The notes under the pieces were generated by a model. That model searched no databases. It was given only the letters and a program-made list of their open reading frames with translations, and was not told the origin of the DNA. Shown in pieces: positions 14,782-23,564 of a stretch of 57,747 nt of DNA. Each line of letters opens with the position of its first letter. The first letter of the stretch is position 1. This DNA comes from UMGS973 sp045599945 (lineage in GTDB: Bacteria; Bacillota; Clostridia; Peptostreptococcales; Anaerovoracaceae): contig JAZRWY010000101.1 in NCBI GenBank assembly GCA_045599945.1, forward strand, positions 1-57,747, given 5' to 3'. Made by a program: the position numbers and the translations under genes.

Positions 14782-16881
14782 TTATTTCGTCTTCACAGAC
14801 TTCGCTTTGCTCCATTTTCCATAATAGGTGATACCTTTCACGGTCTTGTACGTTCTGACCTGAACATAATATCTCTTCTTGGCCTTCAGCTTTTTCACCT
14901 TCTTCGAGGTCTTGGAATAGCCCTTGATTTTCTTTGTCTTTGCCTTCGTCATTTTCGAAGAAGTGCTGTATCTGATCTGGTATCCGGTAATTTTCGATGC
15001 TGCCATCTTTGCTGACTGCTTCTTCCATTTTACAGTAAATCCTTTCTTTGATGCTGTCAGTTTGCGGATGGAGGTAGTCTTCGGAATAATTTTGTATTCT
15101 TTCTTTACCGTTCCTGAATACAGATTTTTCATTGTCACCGTAATTCCGGCAGTTCCAACATTTTTATTGTTGGTATATTTCACAGTGTAGTCGGAAGCCG
15201 GTACCTGCTGGTTTCCGTCATAGATTTTGACCCAAGGCTTCTTGTGTTTTCCGCTGTAGATTCCGGTGGCATATCCTGTTTTGATGACATATGGCAGGCA
15301 TTTGAGCGTTACACTTCCGTTCTCCTGGTTATTCAGATAGTTTGCGCGGAAGATGGTCGCCTGACTGTTTCTTACAGTTACTGTCACATTCTTTCCTGTC
15401 TTCTGCTTTCCAGCATGACAGAAATCCCCATATGGGACTCTCTGACTGTCGCACATTGCGATGTCAGATACCAGAGTGCCCGATAGATTGATGGCAGTCA
15501 GAAGGTTCTGGTCACAATACAGAAGATACAGTGCCTTGTTTCCGGAAAGATCCAGCTTCTGGATCTTATTGCCGCTGCATCTTAACTCCTCCAGCTTTGA
15601 GCATTTTCCGATGGACAGGCTTCCTGCTGCTCCATTGGAGCAGTCCAGCGTCACAAGATTCGGACAGCCGCAGGCGTTCAGACTGCTAAAGCTGTTCTCC
15701 GCTGCAGATAAATTCTCCAGCCGGGCATTTGACAGCAGCAGTGTTTTCATTCCATTGCCATCGCAGTTCATATAGTTCAGATTGGTCAGACTGCGCACAT
15801 CCAGCGATGCAATCCGATTATGGCTGCAGTCCATGAATTCCAGTCCCCGGATTCTGCTCAGATCCATTCCCTCCAGCAGATTGTCGGGGCAACTGAAGTT
15901 CAGCAGCTTTGAGCCGCTGGCAAATCTGATATTCTGCAGACGGTTATTTCCGCAATACAGGTTCAGAAGACCTGTATTGCAGGAAAGATCCAGCTCTGTC
16001 AGCTGATTTCCTTCACAATATATGGTTTCCAGTTTCTGATTTCCTCCTGTTTCCAGGGTCTTCATCAGATTCCCGGAACAGCTGAGGTCTACCAGTTCTT
16101 TATTATTTCCAAGATCAAGAGACGTCAGACGGTTGTCTGCAGCTCCCAGATGGGTCAGCCCGCTGCTGTTTTTCAGCTCCAGCGTTTCCAGCATGTTCCC
16201 GCTGACATCCAGCGACCAGAGGCTGCTGCATCCATCCAGGATGATGGTCTCCATCCCGTTATTATCCGCATTTACCGTTCCAAGACAGGAACACTCTCCA
16301 AGGTCCAGCGTCCTGATGCTGTTATTCCCACATTCCAGCGTGGTCAATGCCTTGCATTCAGTAAGATCAAGAGAGGTAAGCCTGTTTCCCATGCAGCCCA
16401 GATAGTCCAGCTTCGGATTGCCGCTGACATCCAGCTGCTCCAGCTTGTTATATGCCAACGAAAGATATGACAGGTTCGCATTTTCAGAGATATTCAGCGT
16501 CGTAAGTTCATTGTTTTCAAGGTCAACATGGGACAGTTTCCCGTTCCCTGAAAAATCTGCAGAAGTAATGCCATTGGACCTAAAGTCTACCGATTCCAGT
16601 TCTGTAAAAAACGCAATGCCTTCGAGTGAACGGATGAGCTTCTCGGAATCCGGCAGCACATAACGGAATTCCCGGACTTCGGCAATTTCTTCTTCTGTAA
16701 GAATTCCATCTTTTTCTGTTCCCGTAATTCCATCTGCCTGTTCTTCTATGACCGCTCTGAAATTCTCATCCGGGAAATTCTCTTCATTGATGGCAATCCC
16801 ATCTGCTGCAGCGCATATGCATCCTCCTGCCATGCTTCCGGTGATGATGGCTCCTGCCAGTATCCTGATGAATCTCTTCAT
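14782..16881 (-). CDS. Secreted leucine-rich-repeat protein with Ig-like and FnIII modules
   Basis: A 699-aa exported surface protein. Signal peptide (~1-27), a leader with EENFPDENFR (a common cap before bacterial LRRs), then about 18 tandem LRRs of 21 residues (~80-460; pattern LxxLxCxxNxLTxLDLSxN). A beta domain of the NNKNVGTAGITVTMKN type (~545-605) and a final FnIII-like domain (~610-699) ending in SKAKSVKTK follow. LRR arrays of this kind usually bind host or bacterial partners. No LPXTG; attachment may rely on the basic C-terminal modules. Start 16881 is chosen because AGGGAGG precedes it by 9 bases; an upstream ATG at 16908 overlaps that site. Confidence 0.9.
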   Translation of the reverse strand: MKRFIRILAGAIITGSMAGGCICAAADGIAINEENFPDENFRAVIEEQADGITGTEKDGILTEEEIAEVREFRYVLPDSEKLIRSLEGIAFFTELESVDFRSNGITSADFSGNGKLSHVDLENNELTTLNISENANLSYLSLAYNKLEQLDVSGNPKLDYLGCMGNRLTSLDLTECKALTTLECGNNSIRTLDLGECSCLGTVNADNNGMETIILDGCSSLWSLDVSGNMLETLELKNSSGLTHLGAADNRLTSLDLGNNKELVDLSCSGNLMKTLETGGNQKLETIYCEGNQLTELDLSCNTGLLNLYCGNNRLQNIRFASGSKLLNFSCPDNLLEGMDLSRIRGLEFMDCSHNRIASLDVRSLTNLNYMNCDGNGMKTLLLSNARLENLSAAENSFSSLNACGCPNLVTLDCSNGAAGSLSIGKCSKLEELRCSGNKIQKLDLSGNKALYLLYCDQNLLTAINLSGTLVSDIAMCDSQRVPYGDFCHAGKQKTGKNVTVTVRNSQATIFRANYLNNQENGSVTLKCLPYVIKTGYATGIYSGKHKKPWVKIYDGNQQVPASDYTVKYTNNKNVGTAGITVTMKNLYSGTVKKEYKIIPKTTSIRKLTASKKGFTVKWKKQSAKMAASKITGYQIRYSTSSKMTKAKTKKIKGYSKTSKKVKKLKAKKRYYVQVRTYKTVKGITYYGKWSKAKSVKTK

Positions 16882-16934
16882 GCATCTTCGCCTCCCTTCC
16901 TCCTTCATTCTACTACAGATTCCTTTAAAATCCT

Positions 16935-16980
16935 ACAAAAAAAGCAGAAAAGGCCTGCCATCCGCAGATGGCAGAGCCTT
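16935..16980 (-). terminator. Terminator after saccharopine-dehydrogenase-like gene
   Basis: Long stem AAGGC-TCTGCCATC / GATGGCAG-GCCTT (16951-16980) followed on the minus strand by TTTCTGCTTTTTTT. Confidence 0.88.
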
Positions 16981-17009
16981 GTGCCTCATGTATTCACTTT
17001 TTTCCTGCT

Positions 17010-18296
17010 TTATTTTGAAACCGCTTCCAGAAATGCTGCTTCGTTTAATGCATCTGCATATTCTGAATCCATTTCCTTGATTGCTGCAGGGAATTCATAT
17101 TTTGCAAGTCTTTCTACAAATGGATCTGGATCGAAATGTTCCGGACCCCATGCACCTGCATCACTCCAGATGCCCTTTGCGATCAGTTCCATCATGATAA
17201 CAGGGGATACTGCAGTCTGAGCAACTACGGAATTTGTCGTATACTTGGCGATACATTCCTGATTGTCTGCAATCTGATACAGGTATACCGATCTGTACAG
17301 ACCGTCCTTCCAGCCTGTCACCCATGTACCTGCGCAGCCTTTGCCTGTCATTGTAAGTGTTGCATCTACCGGACTAGGGATAACCTTGCATACGAAATCT
17401 CTAGGAGTGATTTCGCTGTCTCCAACCTTGATCTTTGTCTTCTTGTCGGAAAGGCCATATTCGAATAATACAAGCAGTTTCTTTCTGAAGTCTGCCGGAA
17501 CGCCATACTTGAATGTACATCTGTTGCACTCGATTTCTCTTGGAACAAGAAGTACCTCTTCATGTTCAACATTGATTACTTCAACATCACCGATTCCGCC
17601 CGGGAAATTGAAGATTTCAGGCTCTGAGAACTGCTCTGTGCAGAACCAGTGACCTTCCGGAAATTCTTCGTTCTTTTCCCAGATTACTGGTGGCTGAAGA
17701 CATTCTTCGATGGTTGTCCATACAGAGAATCCGAAATCGGAATCTGTATTCCCATAGTTGTCTCCATCTCTGACATTGATTTCGTCAATCTTATCAAACA
17801 GATGCTTTTCTGCATACTTTGCAAATACATCTGCCATGCCCGGTTCAACGCCGGAGCCGCATACTGCGATTTTACCGGATGCTTCCCATTCCTTCTGCTT
17901 TGCGAACTGATAATCTCCAAGCTTGATATATGGCAGTTCGTAAGGCTTTTCCGGATGCTCTGTACCTAATGTCATGGCACAGTCCAGATAATGGATTCCC
18001 AGATCCAGACATGTATCGAAAATGGTTTCATTCATTCTAGGGTCACATGAGTTCATTGCAAAGTCGATATCGAACTTTTCAACTACCTCCTTGATGCTTG
18101 CCGGATCCATGGCATCGATTTTTGCCGGGATGAATTTTCCGCCGCCGCAGATCTCGTTTGCAACCTTTTCTGCTCTGCTTAAATCGTAGTCAGCGATTAC
18201 AACTTTTTCTGCCCAGTCAGCTTCTGCTCCCGCTCTTTTGATAATCATTGCTGCTGAAGTTCCTACTCCGCCAGCTCCTATTATTACAATATTCAT
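17010..18296 (-). CDS. Saccharopine dehydrogenase family protein
   Basis: A 428-aa NAD(P)-dependent enzyme. The N-terminal Rossmann fold starts with IIGAGGVGTSAA, with acidic Asp in VIADYD after strand 2; the C-terminal half has the saccharopine-dehydrogenase-type domain (GSGVEPGMADVFAKY, TGKGCAGTW). Relatives include lysine-forming saccharopine reductase, carboxynorspermidine synthase and uncharacterised members. No lysine or polyamine gene is adjacent, so the substrate is open. The start has GGAGGT 6 bases upstream, and the gene is monocistronic between its promoter and terminator. Confidence 0.88.
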   Translation of the reverse strand: MNIVIIGAGGVGTSAAMIIKRAGAEADWAEKVVIADYDLSRAEKVANEICGGGKFIPAKIDAMDPASIKEVVEKFDIDFAMNSCDPRMNETIFDTCLDLGIHYLDCAMTLGTEHPEKPYELPYIKLGDYQFAKQKEWEASGKIAVCGSGVEPGMADVFAKYAEKHLFDKIDEINVRDGDNYGNTDSDFGFSVWTTIEECLQPPVIWEKNEEFPEGHWFCTEQFSEPEIFNFPGGIGDVEVINVEHEEVLLVPREIECNRCTFKYGVPADFRKKLLVLFEYGLSDKKTKIKVGDSEITPRDFVCKVIPSPVDATLTMTGKGCAGTWVTGWKDGLYRSVYLYQIADNQECIAKYTTNSVVAQTAVSPVIMMELIAKGIWSDAGAWGPEHFDPDPFVERLAKYEFPAAIKEMDSEYADALNEAAFLEAVSK

Positions 18297-18346
18297 AGAC
18301 TACCTCCGTGTTATATATATGTTTTTTATACTGCTTCATTATTATT

Positions 18347-18374
18347 ATTGTAGCACTTTACGAATGCCTTACAA
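18347..18374 (-). promoter_or_regulatory. Promoter of saccharopine-dehydrogenase-like gene
   Basis: Minus-strand TTGTAA (18369-18374), 16-base spacer, TACAAT (18347-18352), with extended TGC. The leader is ~45 nt and contains an alternating TA tract. Confidence 0.55.
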
Positions 18375-18478
18375 TTATGCATTTGCTGTCTTTATGTACT
18401 AGTTTGCGTAAAACACACCCCGCATTTCTTCATCCCATTTTCACATGGCTGTGTTATGATAGTTTCAAGGAGTCATGT

Positions 18479-19474
18479 ATGAAAACAAAAAAGAAACGAA
18501 ACAGCAGATACAAATACAGAGGGAAACTGAAAATCCTTCTTGTCATCCTGATTTCCATTGCTGCGGTCTTCATTTTCTCCCACGCAGACAGACCGGCGCC
18601 GGATTTCAACGGGACCAGGGTGGTTGCCTATCTTCCGTCCTGGAACCATGAATGCTATGATGAAATTGACATGAAAGCTCTGACCCATCTGAACATTGCT
18701 TTTGCCAACCCGGATGGAGAAGGAAATCTTTCCATCGCCATTCCCGACAGAACCATCAAAAGAATTGTAAAGAAAGCGCATCGTAACGATGTCCGTGTTC
18801 TGGTCAGCCTGGGCGGCGGAAACGGGTTTCAGAACTATCTGCATCTTATAGAAAACAGGGCTTCCAGAAAAGCATTGAACAAGGAGATTCTCCATTTCAT
18901 CACCAGCCATGATCTGGACGGCATCGATCTTAACATTGAAGGAGACATTGAGCCCCGGTTCTGGAATTATTACCACGCATGGGTCCTGGAACTGCAGAAA
19001 CTCTGTGAAAAAGAGGATCTGACTCTATCCTGCGCAGCGGCATCCTGGTTTGATTCATACATTTCCGGCGATACCTTTGACTGCTTTGATTTCATCTCCA
19101 TCATGGCCTACGATAACAAAGGAGATTACAATCATGCATCCTATGATTATTCTCTGCAGCAGATGGAGTATTTCAGCCATGTCCGCAACATCGATGAAGA
19201 CCGGCTGATCCTTGGCGTCCCGTTCTACGGATACCGCTACCAGGGGAATTCCTGCACCGGAGAGGCAGTCACCTTCGGAGAGATTGCAAAATACAATGAA
19301 GATTCCCAGTTTGCCGATGAAAGCGGCACCTGCCGCTACAACGGCATAGACACCATAAAAAAGAAAGCCGCACTCTCCAAGAAGTACGGCGGTATCATGA
19401 TCTGGTCCATCGATCAGGATGCAGATGGCCGCTATTCCCTGCTGAAGGCCATCTCTGAAACCATTTCCCAATAA
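18479..19474 (+). CDS. Membrane-anchored glycoside hydrolase family 18 protein
   Basis: A 331-aa protein with a basic N-terminus, one hydrophobic signal/anchor helix (~17-34, ILLVILISIAAVFIF) and a GH18 TIM barrel. The catalytic strand reads Asp147-Gly-Ile-Asp150-Leu-Asn152-Ile-Glu154: the proton donor Glu is present but the Asp two residues before it is Asn. GH18 members hydrolyse chitin or N-acetylglucosamine linkages, including peptidoglycan (SleL type) and N-glycans. MAYD and the MIWSIDQD C-terminal strand also fit. ATG 18479 is chosen for AAGGAG (18467-18472). It converges with the wall-polymer locus. Confidence 0.9.
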   Translation: MKTKKKRNSRYKYRGKLKILLVILISIAAVFIFSHADRPAPDFNGTRVVAYLPSWNHECYDEIDMKALTHLNIAFANPDGEGNLSIAIPDRTIKRIVKKAHRNDVRVLVSLGGGNGFQNYLHLIENRASRKALNKEILHFITSHDLDGIDLNIEGDIEPRFWNYYHAWVLELQKLCEKEDLTLSCAAASWFDSYISGDTFDCFDFISIMAYDNKGDYNHASYDYSLQQMEYFSHVRNIDEDRLILGVPFYGYRYQGNSCTGEAVTFGEIAKYNEDSQFADESGTCRYNGIDTIKKKAALSKKYGGIMIWSIDQDADGRYSLLKAISETISQ

Positions 19475-19511
19475 TAAAAGGAGCTCTCATGCATGCATCA
19501 GAGTTCCTTTA
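19475..19511. terminator. Bidirectional terminator ending the wall-polymer locus
   Basis: Stem AAAGGAGCTCT (19477-19487) / AGAGTTCCTTT (19500-19510) with one G-T pair, flanked by A-rich and T-rich sequence. It closes both the GH18 gene and the long minus-strand locus. Confidence 0.75.
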
Positions 19512-21602
19512 TTCATTTTCTGCATATTTTATCTTTGTTCCTGCATATGGATGGATTCCCGATGCCACATATCTGGTAAGCCCCACGTCATCAAAGCGTT
19601 CACAGGTTACCGTATAATCTGTTCCTTCTGTCAGTTCGTCTTTTCCATCTCTTAGATGCAGGACATGATCTTCCATGGAGATTCTGCATGTATTGATGGA
19701 TTTCTGAATGATGAAATAGAAGACTGCCTTTCCGCAGTATGCTCCGATTCCTTCAATGATCATGCGGGCAGTTCCGGCATCTTTGTTATTCTCATAGGAA
19801 ATCCTGTAATCCAGTTTCTCCGTCATCTTTATGCCTTCATAGGTGAGAACCATCTGGTCCTGCCTGATTTTTTCACCGGTATAAATCTGATCCTTTAAGC
19901 CTTCCACTTTCAGCTTTCCGCCGGAGATGTCGCGGATTTCATGATGAAACAGCGGCGTCCGGTACAGATAGTCTACAAATCTTTCGGTATTCCGGTTGTC
20001 TGTGAATTCCACAATCCTGCGATATCTGTCAGTATACCGCTCTTCATGCCTTCCTTCATAATTCTTTCGAATCAGGGCCCTTAAAGATGCATCATCATAT
20101 GCAATATCTGCAAAAGCATTCTCATCATTGAGCATCAGCTGGTATCCCAGCTTTGCAAGACACATGTCCTTATCCATCCATGCAAACAGGACATTTCCTC
20201 CTCTATAGAAAGCATCATAGCTGATGGAGGAATAGTCTGTGATCAGAAGCCTTGTCTCCTGCAGGAGCTGGTCATAGCGGAAGTCTTCCGGCATGAACTT
20301 TGCGACGCTGCTTCTTTCAAAAGCTTTTTTGTATAGAGGATGCGGAATGAAAACCACCTTGTCTCTGTATTCTTCCGGCACTGCATCGATGATTCTCACT
20401 ACAAACCGGTAATATGTGGATTCTTCCGGCGCATCCGTGATGGTTCCATACTCAAACATTCTTGTTGTCGGCATGATCACAATCTTATCTGCATCTTCCT
20501 TCTTGAAAGAAGTATCAAATTTCGGAAGTCCGCACTTGATGAAATCTCCATGACAGAAATTTCCCTTTTCCACATAGTGACGGATCTCCTCATCCGAAGA
20601 AGCAACAACATAAGCATTGTTTCTGAAGCCGTATCCTTTGGAAAACTGGTATCGTCCCTCCAGGGAATACATATACATGATGCCGTGTCCCAGGAAGAAA
20701 TAGTAATATTCTTCACTGAAGATCTTATCCCAGACCAGTTCATTGTGGATGGACAGGTCCATGCAGTGCTGCACCGTCTCCGTTGCAATGATTCCTCTGG
20801 AAATGAAGAAAAGATAGTAATGCCGCAGTGTATGCTTTTTCACCACATTCTTCCCATATCTTCTGGACATTTCCGGATAGTCCGGACTTGTTTCATCCAA
20901 TATGAAATATACATTCTTCCGGCCGTCTGCCATCAGTTTTTCAAACACGTTTCTGGCGCTTTCCTCACACTTGGCAGCAAACTTTTCAAACATGAGGATG
21001 ACGGGCTCGCCTTTCTCCCTGGTTCTCCTGCTCATGAGATATGCCATCCGGATCATGAAACTGCTCTTCCCGGAATCTGTCACATTCTTTTCTCTCCAGG
21101 CCAGCTTCAGCGCTCCGGCATTTGTTTCATAGAGATAGACGCTCTTTCCGTCAATCTCCACAATTTTGCTGAAATACAGCAGATGGTCATTCTTTTTATA
21201 TCCCTTGAGCACAACAGGATGCTGGAAATAGTATCCATGTTCATCCTCAAAGAAGAATTCAAGGCTGCTGAATTTTTCTTCCGGAGAAAGCTGCGCATAT
21301 GGAACTTCTACAGACCATATTCCTTCTTCTTTTCCTTTTTCCAGAGGAAATGCCTTTTCTTCTATCCTGATTCTGAAGCGTTCCAGCGGCAGTCCATGAT
21401 TGCGGAACATGAAAATAATAGAGAAGCTTTCTTTCCCCATCCGTATGTCTTTCATGGAATAATCCAATGAAAAGACATAGTTATAGATGAACATCTTGCC
21501 ACTCTGGAGAAATACTCTCTTCAGTTTATCTCCATCATACAGCGCCCGATGCTTTTCGCCCTCTATTATTCTATGGTTACCTGCTAATTCACGAATTACC
21601 AT
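19509..21602 (-). CDS. CDP-glycerol glycerophosphotransferase family protein with C-terminal beta domains
   Basis: A 697-aa TagF/TagB-type transferase that would add glycerol-phosphate (or a related polyol phosphate) from CDP-glycerol to a wall polymer at the inner membrane face. N-terminal accessory region (~1-180), transferase (~190-545) with a QHGIMYMY-like variant (FLGHGIMYMY) in place of the usual WHGTPLK, then IPHPLYK and LITDYSSISYDAFYRG. The C-terminal ~140 residues contain two beta domains of a kind normally seen in secreted proteins (YENNKDAGTA, then GTDYTV). Start 21602 (GAGGAG 10 bases upstream) is preferred over a TTG at 21629. Last gene of the locus. Confidence 0.85.
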   Translation of the reverse strand: MVIRELAGNHRIIEGEKHRALYDGDKLKRVFLQSGKMFIYNYVFSLDYSMKDIRMGKESFSIIFMFRNHGLPLERFRIRIEEKAFPLEKGKEEGIWSVEVPYAQLSPEEKFSSLEFFFEDEHGYYFQHPVVLKGYKKNDHLLYFSKIVEIDGKSVYLYETNAGALKLAWREKNVTDSGKSSFMIRMAYLMSRRTREKGEPVILMFEKFAAKCEESARNVFEKLMADGRKNVYFILDETSPDYPEMSRRYGKNVVKKHTLRHYYLFFISRGIIATETVQHCMDLSIHNELVWDKIFSEEYYYFFLGHGIMYMYSLEGRYQFSKGYGFRNNAYVVASSDEEIRHYVEKGNFCHGDFIKCGLPKFDTSFKKEDADKIVIMPTTRMFEYGTITDAPEESTYYRFVVRIIDAVPEEYRDKVVFIPHPLYKKAFERSSVAKFMPEDFRYDQLLQETRLLITDYSSISYDAFYRGGNVLFAWMDKDMCLAKLGYQLMLNDENAFADIAYDDASLRALIRKNYEGRHEERYTDRYRRIVEFTDNRNTERFVDYLYRTPLFHHEIRDISGGKLKVEGLKDQIYTGEKIRQDQMVLTYEGIKMTEKLDYRISYENNKDAGTARMIIEGIGAYCGKAVFYFIIQKSINTCRISMEDHVLHLRDGKDELTEGTDYTVTCERFDDVGLTRYVASGIHPYAGTKIKYAENE

Positions 21603-21618
21603 GGCCGGTGTGCTCCTC

Positions 21619-22497
21619 TTATCTGCCAAGCAGCTTCTTTAAGCTGCGTTTCATCCCTGATCCGCCATTCTGCGGTTTAACCGCCTTTTCTTTGATGCAG
21701 AATCTGTTTCTGCTCTTATTATTATATACATTCTCCATGAGATATTCCAGTCTGTCATCCGCTTTTTCAATGGCTGACAGTTTCTCGTCCAGAACGGAAA
21801 ACGGCAGCTGCTTTCCATCATTTTTGTAGATCAGCTTTTTCTTGCCTTCATAATGCATGCTCTCTTCCGTTTCCTTCCGAGTATAGACATGAACAGAAGG
21901 CTTGTCCCAGAAGATGTCCTTCTTTACCAGTTTTGCAGGGCATCCGCCATATGCACAGTTGGAAAGCATTTTCTTTCCGCCTGTCATGGACCATCCGCCC
22001 ACCATGGTACCGGAACCAATCTGCGTTCCCTTGGTCAGAAGTACATTCTGCGCAATCCATACATGGTCCCCCAGATAGATGCTTCTGCTCACATTGATTC
22101 TTTCTTTTGTTTCACAGTCATAAATGAGATGAGGATCTCCATTTCTAAACCATACATCTCTTGAAAACAGACAGTCATTTCCTATGATGACATGCCGCTC
22201 TTCCGACAATATGACATGGATGGCCCTTGTTGTATTGGCATCCTTTCCCAGATAGAATACGCTATTGTTGTATATGTCCAGCTGTACCCTTGTCACATGC
22301 CGGTTGGATGCAAGAAAGATAATACTGTTGCTTCCGAGGAAATTGAGACTTGTATCATCCAGATTCACCTTTTCATCGATGAAAAGAATGTTGTTCTCTC
22401 CGCGGAAGTTGATCTTGCTTCCTTTCATGGATACCGGTCTCCCGATGATTTTATTGTTTTCTACTGCATCAAATTCTTCTATGCTGCGAACAATCAT
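21619..22497 (-). CDS. Hexapeptide-repeat acyltransferase (left-handed beta-helix)
   Basis: A 292-aa protein with a parallel beta-helix seen as repeated hydrophobic positions through ~25-190, ending with IYLGDHVWIAQNVLL, GTQIGSGTMVGG and GGCPAKLVKK, the classical signature of sugar O-acetyltransferases of the WcaF/CapG type. It would transfer an acetyl group from acetyl-CoA to a polymer precursor. The basic C-terminal ~90 residues are not part of the helix and may bind the membrane or a partner. GGAGAG lies before the ATG. It is 2 bp from the membrane acyltransferase gene, so both may act in acyl decoration. Confidence 0.85.
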   Translation of the reverse strand: MIVRSIEEFDAVENNKIIGRPVSMKGSKINFRGENNILFIDEKVNLDDTSLNFLGSNSIIFLASNRHVTRVQLDIYNNSVFYLGKDANTTRAIHVILSEERHVIIGNDCLFSRDVWFRNGDPHLIYDCETKERINVSRSIYLGDHVWIAQNVLLTKGTQIGSGTMVGGWSMTGGKKMLSNCAYGGCPAKLVKKDIFWDKPSVHVYTRKETEESMHYEGKKKLIYKNDGKQLPFSVLDEKLSAIEKADDRLEYLMENVYNNKSRNRFCIKEKAVKPQNGGSGMKRSLKKLLGR

Positions 22498-22499
22498 GT

Positions 22500-23564
22500 C
22501 TAACTCTCCTTCACTGGTTTTTTATTTCTTACAATCGGAACATACTCCATGCATCTGATGAATATGTTTGCCAGAGCCATGGTAATCACGAAACTGGATA
22601 CAATGAACAGATATGGATGTGCGCTGACAACGTCTGGCATTGTCAGAGCAAAGATTCGCATCGGAAGCCTCTGCAGCATGTAGATTGGGAACAGATTGGT
22701 TCCCATCCATACCAGGAATGGGTTCACTACCTTCACCTTCATGGTGAAAAGAAGAACCAGCGCCATGAAACCGCCGCAGAATATGCCATACTGCTCAACG
22801 CCATGATCCCTTGTGAAATATCCGAACTGGAAGATAAAGAATGAAATGGCAAACATGACAGAGTATGTAATGTTATTCTTCATGACAAACTTCTCAATTG
22901 GCTCCTTCAGATATGCATACAGCATTCCGGTCGGATACATGATTGCCGTATTCCAGAATCTTGAAGGCAGTTCACAGGTCATGGCAATCCATACATATGC
23001 TGCCACCAGTACGAATACTGCAAAGATGCCCAGAAGATTTCTCTTTCTGAATATCATGAAAGCAAAGTATGTCAATACATACATGACCAGAATTACAAAG
23101 ATGTACCAGTTGGAATTTCCAAGATCCTGCAGCCCAATCAGTGACAGCAGCACCTGCTTAACCGTAAATTCCGAGCCAAGCATCAGTCCTACCACAAAGA
23201 ATATGGCTACAACAATATCCATCATGATCAGCACCTTCAGGAATCTGTCCCTTGGGAACTTTCTCACGTAGCTGTTTCCTTTTTTCATGATGGAAAGCAT
23301 GATTCCATATCCCGAATAGAACAGGAAGGTAACGACAACCAGCTGCATCATGTAATACCTGACTACAAAATACATGTCATTGATCGGAACGGTATTTTCC
23401 AGATCCAGATATCCCGTCGAATGGCTCAAAAATATGAAAAGTGTCAATATTCCGTTGACTGCACTTGTCTGTTCAATGGAGATATAGTCTTCATAGAATC
23501 CTTGTTCCTTGATTCTGCTCCCCATGAATGAAACAACCAGTACTATGATTAATAGCCAGATCAA
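22500..23564 (-). CDS. Acyltransferase-3-like integral membrane protein
   Basis: A 354-aa protein with about ten transmembrane helices. The early SAVNGILTLFIFLSHSTG segment places a His after a helix, as in acyltransferase-3 (OafA-like) O-acyltransferases that modify surface polymers across the membrane; later WMGTNLFPIYMLQ also fits. The start is TTG at 23564 with GGGAG about 8 bases upstream; TTGA overlaps the stop of the preceding gene by 4 bp, indicating coupling. Likely role: O-acylation of the polymer made by the neighbouring transferases. Confidence 0.8.
   Translation of the reverse strand: MIWLLIIVLVVSFMGSRIKEQGFYEDYISIEQTSAVNGILTLFIFLSHSTGYLDLENTVPINDMYFVVRYYMMQLVVVTFLFYSGYGIMLSIMKKGNSYVRKFPRDRFLKVLIMMDIVVAIFFVVGLMLGSEFTVKQVLLSLIGLQDLGNSNWYIFVILVMYVLTYFAFMIFRKRNLLGIFAVFVLVAAYVWIAMTCELPSRFWNTAIMYPTGMLYAYLKEPIEKFVMKNNITYSVMFAISFFIFQFGYFTRDHGVEQYGIFCGGFMALVLLFTMKVKVVNPFLVWMGTNLFPIYMLQRLPMRIFALTMPDVVSAHPYLFIVSSFVITMALANIFIRCMEYVPIVRNKKPVKES

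Noticed and set aside
20340..21470. 376-codon open frame antisense to the 697-aa transferase
   Set aside because: Composition and lack of motifs mark it as a shadow of the strand carrying DYSS and HP motifs.
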